From Bacteroidales bacterium (lineage in GTDB: Bacteria; Bacteroidota; Bacteroidia; Bacteroidales; UBA932), in the NCBI GenBank assembly GCA_017459075.1, contig JAFUDQ010000015.1, positions 1 to 58,005 on the forward strand: a stretch of DNA of 58,005 nt, given 5' to 3'. The notes below the pieces were generated by a model, which did not search any database, was not told the DNA's origin, and was given only the letters and a program-made list of their open reading frames with translations. Of this stretch, positions 53,573-58,005 are shown in pieces. Position 1 is the stretch's first letter. Every line of letters starts with the position of its first letter. The position numbers were made by a program, and so were the translations under genes.

Positions 53573-53580
53573 TATATTTG
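53573..53580 (+). promoter_or_regulatory. -7 box of aspA
   Basis: TATATTTG matches TAnnTTTG, 42 bases before the ATG at 53623. Confidence 0.5.
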
Positions 53581-53622
53581 TAATCTACTGAAAATAACAA
53601 GTTACAATTTAATAATAACACT

Positions 53623-55035
53623 ATGTCAGAAAACAAGTACAGGGTCGAGTCCGACCTTCTTGGTGAACTCCAGGTTCCCGCCGAGGCTTACTACGGTGTA
53701 CAGACACAAAGAGCCATCAACAACTACAAGATTTCCAACACCAAAATGAGCGACTATCCGGATTACGTGGTAGCAATCGCTTATGTAAAGTGGGCTGCAG
53801 CAGCCGCCAACGGTGAACTGGGCGTATACGACAAGAAGATTGCCGATGCCATCTGCGCAGCTTCAAAGGATATCGTAGACGGTAAATACCAGGACCAGTT
53901 CCCGGTAGATATGATGCAGGGTGGCGCCGGAACCTCAGTTAACATGAACGCAAACGAGGTTATCGCCAACATCGCCCTTGAAAAACTGGGCCACGGCAAA
54001 GGTGAGTATCAGTTCTGCTGGCCTAATGACCATGTAAACTGCGGACAGAGCACCAATGACGCATATCCTACCGCCATCAAACTTGGTGTCGTAAGGATGA
54101 ACAAGCGCCTCATCGCCAGCCTCAAAGACCTTGTAAAGGCTTTCCGTGCAAAGGGTGACGAGTTCAAGGATGTTATCAAGATGGGCCGTACACAGCTTCA
54201 GGATGCCGTTCCTATGACAGCCGGCCAGGAGTTCTATGCATTTGCAAACACTCTTGAGGATGAGATTGCAAACATCGAGCAGAATCTCAAATACATGTAT
54301 GAGATTAACATGGGCGGTACCGCAATCGGAACCGGTCTTAACGCAGTTCCCGGCTTTGTAGAGCTTTGCGCAAAACGCCTTGCAGAGCTTACCGGCGAGC
54401 CTTTCCGTCCTGCACGTGACCTTGTTGCTGCTACCCCTGACACCGGTGACTACGTAGCATATCATGGCGCCCTCAAGCACCTTGCAGTCAAGCTTTCAAA
54501 GGTTTGCAATGACCTTCGCCTCATGGCATCCGGCCCTCGTTGCGGCCTTCATGAGATTAATCTTCCTCCGATGGCTCCCGGTTCTTCCATCATGCCCGGA
54601 AAGGTTAACCCTGTTATCCCTGAGGTAACAAATCAGGTTTGCTTCAAGGTTATCGGCAATGACACCGCAGTTGCATTCGCAGCAGAGGCAGGTCAACTTC
54701 AGCTGAACGTTATGGAGCCTGTTATCATGGAGTGCATGGTAGAGTCTATCACTTGGCTTGCTAACGCAATGGATACCCTTCGCGTTAAGTGTGTAGAGGG
54801 TATCACCATCAATGCAGAGCATTGCACAGAGATGGTTAAGAATAGCATCGGCATTGTTACAGCCCTTAACCCTTACATTGGTTACAAGACCAGTACTAAG
54901 GTTGCAAAAGAGGCTCTTGAGACAGGCCGCAGCGTTTATGACCTGGTTCTTGAGCATGGCTACATGTCAAAGGAGAAACTTGACGCCGCCCTTGACCCCG
55001 CTGCCATGACCGAATCCCACGAGTACATCAAATAA
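53623..55035 (+). CDS. aspA: Aspartate ammonia-lyase
   Basis: This 470-residue protein has the fumarase/aspartase signature GSSIMPGKVNPVIPE, the substrate loop residues in CGQSTNDAYPTA and GRTQLQDAVPMT. The VIPE ending of the signature loop and the N-terminal ESDLLGELQVPAEAYYGVQT favour aspartase over fumarase C. It converts aspartate to fumarate plus ammonia, feeding fumarate respiration in anaerobes. It is monocistronic with its own promoter; its stop codon abuts a tandem repeat. Confidence 0.9.
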   Translation: MSENKYRVESDLLGELQVPAEAYYGVQTQRAINNYKISNTKMSDYPDYVVAIAYVKWAAAAANGELGVYDKKIADAICAASKDIVDGKYQDQFPVDMMQGGAGTSVNMNANEVIANIALEKLGHGKGEYQFCWPNDHVNCGQSTNDAYPTAIKLGVVRMNKRLIASLKDLVKAFRAKGDEFKDVIKMGRTQLQDAVPMTAGQEFYAFANTLEDEIANIEQNLKYMYEINMGGTAIGTGLNAVPGFVELCAKRLAELTGEPFRPARDLVAATPDTGDYVAYHGALKHLAVKLSKVCNDLRLMASGPRCGLHEINLPPMAPGSSIMPGKVNPVIPEVTNQVCFKVIGNDTAVAFAAEAGQLQLNVMEPVIMECMVESITWLANAMDTLRVKCVEGITINAEHCTEMVKNSIGIVTALNPYIGYKTSTKVAKEALETGRSVYDLVLEHGYMSKEKLDAALDPAAMTESHEYIK

Positions 55036-55145
55036 TTGTCATTTCGAAAACTATATTGTCATTTCGAAAACTATATTGTCATTTCGAAAACTATATTGTC
55101 ATTTCGAAAACTATATTGTCATTTCGACCGAAGTGGAGAAATCTC
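55036..55145. repeat. Four tandem 20-bp units plus dispersed repeat end
   Basis: TTGTCATTTCGAAAACTATA occurs four times in perfect tandem (55036-55115), then TTGTCATTTCGACCGAAG and GAGAAATCT complete a dispersed-repeat copy. It starts directly after the aspA stop and its last bases supply the first codons of the next gene. Confidence 0.9.
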
Positions 55146-55555
55146 AAATATTTGACCCGTTACGTAAAAAACATGTCGCACTCACTCCTGAGGAGGGGGT
55201 GCGACAGTGGTTTATAGGCATTCTGCACGAAGACTGCGGCTACCCTTACCACCTGATGCGCAGTGAGGTGGCCTTCCGCTTCGGAGAAGATGTTGGTGGC
55301 CTCTCCGGCGCTTCCCGCAAGCTTTACCGGGCCGATGTTGTTGTGTATGAGCCGGGAACTCTCAAGCCCTTCATTATCGTTGAGTGCAAGCGACCTGAGG
55401 TTGATATCACCAGTGATGCGGCCTTGCAGGCCCTGCGCTACATTTCCGTTCTGGAGGCTCCATGGGTGGTGCTTACCAATGGCACCAAGACATATGTTTT
55501 CCATCGCTCAGATAATACCTATATTCCGGAAAAAACACTCCCACACTACAAATAG
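55133..55555 (+). CDS. Solitary HsdR N-terminal-type nuclease domain protein
   Basis: From GTG 55133 the frame gives 140 residues with IFDPLRKKHVALTPEEGVRQ, D68 in YRADVVVYEP and the E84-C-K86 motif, the PD-(D/E)XK core of type I restriction R-subunit N-terminal domains. Stand-alone proteins of this kind are common in Bacteroidales and have no known partner genes; none are adjacent here. Homologues usually start with a short extra N-terminal segment, which has been replaced by the dispersed repeat, so the start is uncertain. The stop lies inside a terminator hairpin. Confidence 0.7.
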   Translation: MEKSQIFDPLRKKHVALTPEEGVRQWFIGILHEDCGYPYHLMRSEVAFRFGEDVGGLSGASRKLYRADVVVYEPGTLKPFIIVECKRPEVDITSDAALQALRYISVLEAPWVVLTNGTKTYVFHRSDNTYIPEKTLPHYK

Positions 55556-55571
55556 TGCGGGAGTGTTTTTT
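55530..55571. terminator. Strong intrinsic terminator
   Basis: Arms 55530-55542 and 55559-55571 pair perfectly over 13 bases (A6 ... T6 ends), with an inner CACT/AGTG stem. It overlaps the end of the HsdR-N gene and separates it from the convergent operon at 55589. Confidence 0.8.
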
Positions 55572-55588
55572 GAAAAGCGTTGATACTT

Positions 55589-56476
55589 TTACAGTAAGAA
55601 TCCGAAAGAATAGTATCCCATCTTGGGGCCTTTTACGCCATCGAAGATTGTCGCCGGCTGCCAGCGGAAGTATAGCGGAATTCCAAGTACGTCTGTGCTT
55701 ACGTGAAGTCCTACGCTGAAGCCGTTGGGATCAAGGCCGCTGATTTTGTGGGTAACCATGTCTCCGTCGGGGAGGTAATAGCGGGTTACGGCATTGGCGC
55801 TGTAGTTGTAAATGAGCTCAGGGCCTACTGTAATGCGTGTTTTGTCTTTTCCAACCTTGAAAGTGAACAGCATCGGAACCACGAGGGAATTGATGTAAAG
55901 ACGTGAATGCTTAAGCTCGCAACCGTCAGGAAGAGTGCTTACGATAAGGTTGCCGTTTTCCTTCTCCCAGAAAGAGCCTTTGCCGGAACAACGTATCGTG
56001 CGGCGGTCTCCACCGATACCTGCTGCAATTTCCAGCCAGCCATTTGCAGCCTCGTACTTAAGACCAAGGAAAATCGGAACATACCAGTCTCCAAGGAACA
56101 TGGCCTTTTTGCCAACTCCGGGATCTCGGTCAAATGTTCCGCCCCATCCAAGGCCGAGGTTGGGAATAAGACTCAATGTCCACTTGTCTTTTTTAGGAGC
56201 CGGCTTCTTTTCTGAATACTTGCTAAGGAAGGTATCAAATTCAAGCTTGTTGCTTATTGAAGTGGACAGGTTCGTACCCTCTTCTCCCAAAGAGATGGAA
56301 GACACGTATTTATAGTCCTTGTCTCCGTTTTTGCCGATGATTTCCACAGTTTGCAGTGAATCTGTCTTTGTGACAATCACCTTCTCAGGATTTACAACAA
56401 TCACTGAATCTACTTTCTGGGCATAAACCGTTGCCGATGCAGCCAGGGCTGCGATTACTAATACTAACTTTTTCAT
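55589..56476 (-). CDS. Outer-membrane beta-barrel protein of a sigma-factor operon
   Basis: This 295-residue protein has a signal peptide MKKLVLVIAALAASATVYAQ and, from about residue 95, alternating beta strands (WTLSLIPNLGLGWGG, WLEIAAGIGGD, ITVGPELIYNYSANAV) ending YYSFGFLL, consistent with a PorT-like or similar small barrel. No function is assigned. It is the last of four co-directional genes behind an ECF sigma factor, 12 bases after the preceding gene. Confidence 0.65.
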   Translation of the reverse strand: MKKLVLVIAALAASATVYAQKVDSVIVVNPEKVIVTKTDSLQTVEIIGKNGDKDYKYVSSISLGEEGTNLSTSISNKLEFDTFLSKYSEKKPAPKKDKWTLSLIPNLGLGWGGTFDRDPGVGKKAMFLGDWYVPIFLGLKYEAANGWLEIAAGIGGDRRTIRCSGKGSFWEKENGNLIVSTLPDGCELKHSRLYINSLVVPMLFTFKVGKDKTRITVGPELIYNYSANAVTRYYLPDGDMVTHKISGLDPNGFSVGLHVSTDVLGIPLYFRWQPATIFDGVKGPKMGYYSFGFLL

Positions 56477-56488
56477 ATCTATAATTTT

Positions 56489-56941
56489 TTATTTTCTAAA
56501 CATAGCTTTAAGTTCCTCTATTGTGGCATCTCCCGTCATCCACACGACGATTACCTTGTATTTCTCATCCTCAAGGGGTGTAACCTTGTAGCAAATGTAC
56601 GTGTTTTTGTTCTTGGGGGAGATGCGGACGGTCCTGAAAAGGATGTAAGTCGGTAAGTCTCCTTTGTACTCTGTCTCTATGTCCGTCGCATTATTTGCAT
56701 CTTTCAGGACGTCGGCAGCAATCTTGCGAAGGACATCGGCATCGCATACTGTGCTTATGCTGTGGTACCTGTTAAGCTTGTATGCAGTAAGGTCACTGCC
56801 CTTTACGGTAACCTCGGAGGCATCGGCCTTGGAAAAATACCTCCCGGCAAAGATGTTGTCTATTGCATAGCCATCCTGGGCATGCAGGGCCGCCACGGAT
56901 ATAATTCCAAGAAGCAAGGTTATTAAAATTTTCTTTTTCAT
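56489..56941 (-). CDS. Secreted small protein of a sigma-factor operon
   Basis: This 150-residue protein has a signal peptide (MKKKILITLLLGIISVAALHAQ) and a compact alpha/beta body with FAGRYFSKADASEVTVKG and CYKVTPLEDEKYKVIVVWMTG. It resembles the small periplasmic DUFs found in Bacteroides sigma/anti-sigma operons (DUF4252- or DUF6108-like), but I cannot fix the family. It lies 18 bases after the anti-sigma gene. Confidence 0.6.
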   Translation of the reverse strand: MKKKILITLLLGIISVAALHAQDGYAIDNIFAGRYFSKADASEVTVKGSDLTAYKLNRYHSISTVCDADVLRKIAADVLKDANNATDIETEYKGDLPTYILFRTVRISPKNKNTYICYKVTPLEDEKYKVIVVWMTGDATIEELKAMFRK

Positions 56942-56959
56942 ATATAGGCTCCTTTTTAT

Positions 56960-57361
56960 CTAAAACAGTTCTTCAAGGTCTTTCTGTGCACTGAAAGAAG
57001 ATGAAAATATATCTTGCAAGTCATTCTTCATACCGCTCATAACTACTTCATTGTCAGTTATTTTCTCTCCGTTAATCCAGCTTTCGCATACATCCCTTTC
57101 CCCTCTGAAAATATAGCCGGCGGCAACAAGGAGAAGCACTGCTGCAGCAGCTGCGAATGTGGCTTGGAAGCTGCGCCTGCGCCTTGCGGCTTCACGAACC
57201 CTCCCGCGTCCTGCAGCAAAGAGACCCAGCACGGCTTTAAGGTCTTCGTTTTCTCCTTCAGGACTCTGCGCAACAATGCTGCGCAGCAGGGCCTCTTCTT
57301 CCCTGGTGCTCTCTCCGGAAAAATACCTCTCAGAGAGTATTTCAAGCATTTTGTTTGTCAT
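56960..57361 (-). CDS. Putative membrane-anchored anti-sigma factor
   Basis: This 133-residue protein has a cytoplasmic N-terminal helix region (LSERYFSGESTREEEALLRSIV, read in two helices), a basic stretch (REAARRRRS) and one membrane helix at about 65-86 (FAAAAAVLLLVAAGYIF), then a short periplasmic tail. It overlaps the sigma gene by four bases. No FecR domain follows, so signal input differs from TonB-coupled systems. Anti-sigma function is inferred from position and topology. Confidence 0.65.
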   Translation of the reverse strand: MTNKMLEILSERYFSGESTREEEALLRSIVAQSPEGENEDLKAVLGLFAAGRGRVREAARRRRSFQATFAAAAAVLLLVAAGYIFRGERDVCESWINGEKITDNEVVMSGMKNDLQDIFSSSFSAQKDLEELF

Positions 57362-57834
57362 AGTTCCTGTTTGTTATATATTTCACGTATCTTTTTTCTT
57401 GCCCTTGAGAGCTGCATCCTTACCGCCGCCTCTTCCATTCCCAGCTCCTTTGCTATGTCTGTTATCTCAAACCCCTCGTACTCTTTGCGCCTTATTATCA
57501 ATTGCTGCACCTGAGTTAACTGCTCCGATATTATATTCTCTACTATCCTCAGCTGCTCTTTTTTCTCATATTGCGGGAACTCTTTCAGTTCCCCTCCTCC
57601 CAGCGGAACCTTTGGCCTTAGGTGCCTTAGTTCGTCAATTCCGGTGTTCCTAACCGTCCTTGCCAGCAGTGCCTCCGCTTCTTTTTGGTTTGCGGGCCGA
57701 TATTTCTTTGCCCACAGCTTGTAGAATGCTTCCTGCAGCACATCGTCGGCAGCATCGGCATCAGGAATCATTGCCCTGGTGCGTCCCAGAAGTTTGCTTC
57801 TGAGTGAGGTATATGCGCTTGTCAGAAAGTCCAT
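57358..57834 (-). CDS. ECF-type RNA polymerase sigma factor
   Basis: This protein of 158 residues has region 2 (DAADDVLQEAFYKLWAKK) and region 4 (EITDIAKELGMEEAAVRMQLSRARKKIREIY, split here as EITDIAKELGMEEAAVRM then QLSRARKKI). ATG 57834 (MDFLTSAYTS) is preferred over a start 12 codons upstream. It heads a four-gene operon with an anti-sigma candidate and two envelope proteins, which are likely its targets or sensors. Confidence 0.85.
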   Translation of the reverse strand: MDFLTSAYTSLRSKLLGRTRAMIPDADAADDVLQEAFYKLWAKKYRPANQKEAEALLARTVRNTGIDELRHLRPKVPLGGGELKEFPQYEKKEQLRIVENIISEQLTQVQQLIIRRKEYEGFEITDIAKELGMEEAAVRMQLSRARKKIREIYNKQEL

Positions 57835-57889
57835 CTGCACTTTTGTTCTTTGTTTTTGTATTAGTAACAATACTTCGGTAAATTTTAAT

Positions 57890-57919
57890 GTTTAGGAGCC
57901 GCAAGGCGGCAGGCTAAAC
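57890..57919. other. Hairpin upstream of the sigma operon
   Basis: GTTTAG ... CTAAAC enclose a second stem GCCGC AAG GCGGC, forming a 30-base hairpin. It may terminate a gene entering from the right edge. I see no gene in 57920-58005. Confidence 0.5.
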
Positions 57920-58005
57920 GAAAACATACAGTTTAACAACAAAAGTTCATTGAAAACACTGTCAATAACGACCGCTCAGAAGGCTGCTGAGAGTGGGTGC
58001 AAATG

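Noticed and set aside
55133-55555. A type I restriction-modification system
   Set aside because: Only the HsdR N-terminal-like domain is present; no helicase part, HsdM or HsdS gene is adjacent.

Overview
The window looks like a chromosomal segment of a gut-type Bacteroidales bacterium. Three things point there. Promoters repeatedly show the Bacteroidota -7 box TAnnTTTG, often with TTTG 19-20 bases upstream. The gene content is typical: FimA/Mfa-type fimbrillin lipoproteins, DUF3575/OmpA-like, DUF5119, DUF4249 with a TonB-dependent receptor, and DUF3943. Some cell-envelope genes resemble Bacteroides sphingolipid and inositol-lipid genes. Genus cannot be assigned from the sequence alone.

Layout. 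(1) 1-2.7 kb: a decayed fimbrial operon ('locus A'), made of an OmpA/DUF3575 gene frameshifted at a G7 run, an intact DUF5119 anchor-like lipoprotein, and a fimbrillin cut off after about 71 codons. (2) 2.6-7.8 kb, minus strand: a tightly overlapping membrane-lipid operon (CDP-alcohol phosphatidyltransferase, GtrA, acyltransferase, BaiN-type flavoprotein, SDR, PAP2). (3) 7.8-15.1 kb: FprA flavodiiron protein, S9 peptidase, DUF4332, DUF3943, and a double FGE/SUMF1-fold lipoprotein. (4) 15.1-26.1 kb: an arginase-fold gene carrying an in-frame dispersed repeat, then a near-complete glycine cleavage set (lplA, gcvT, gcvH, gcvPA, gcvPB, lpdA) interrupted by a DUF4249/TonB receptor pair. (5) 26.2-31.4 kb, minus strand: HAD hydrolase, CNNM/CBS membrane protein, EttA, nucleoside kinase. 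(6) 31.6-39.2 kb: an intact fimbrial operon ('locus B'), a perfect 126-bp inverted repeat embedded in two opposed fimbrillin genes, transposase and FISUMP remnants, and an Mpi-like serine recombinase. (7) 39.3-53.5 kb: a nine-gene, translationally coupled array of fimbrillin-like lipoproteins behind one clear promoter, ending in two ~900-residue tip-adhesin-like proteins. (8) 53.6-58 kb: aspA, a solitary HsdR-N domain gene and an ECF sigma/anti-sigma operon.

The main discovery candidate is the 34.3-36.7 kb region. One fimbrillin gene is expressed from the locus B operon. A second, different fimbrillin body lies on the opposite strand without a start, signal-peptide beginning or promoter. Both share exactly the same 126 bases (lipobox through the first residues of the mature protein). 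Inversion between the repeats would splice the second body in frame onto the expressed start codon, swapping the surface pilin (380 versus 359 residues). A DNA invertase of the Mpi type is encoded 1.9 kb away. With locus A and the nine-gene array, the window looks like a fimbrial diversification island. The inversion itself is an inference that needs read-level confirmation.
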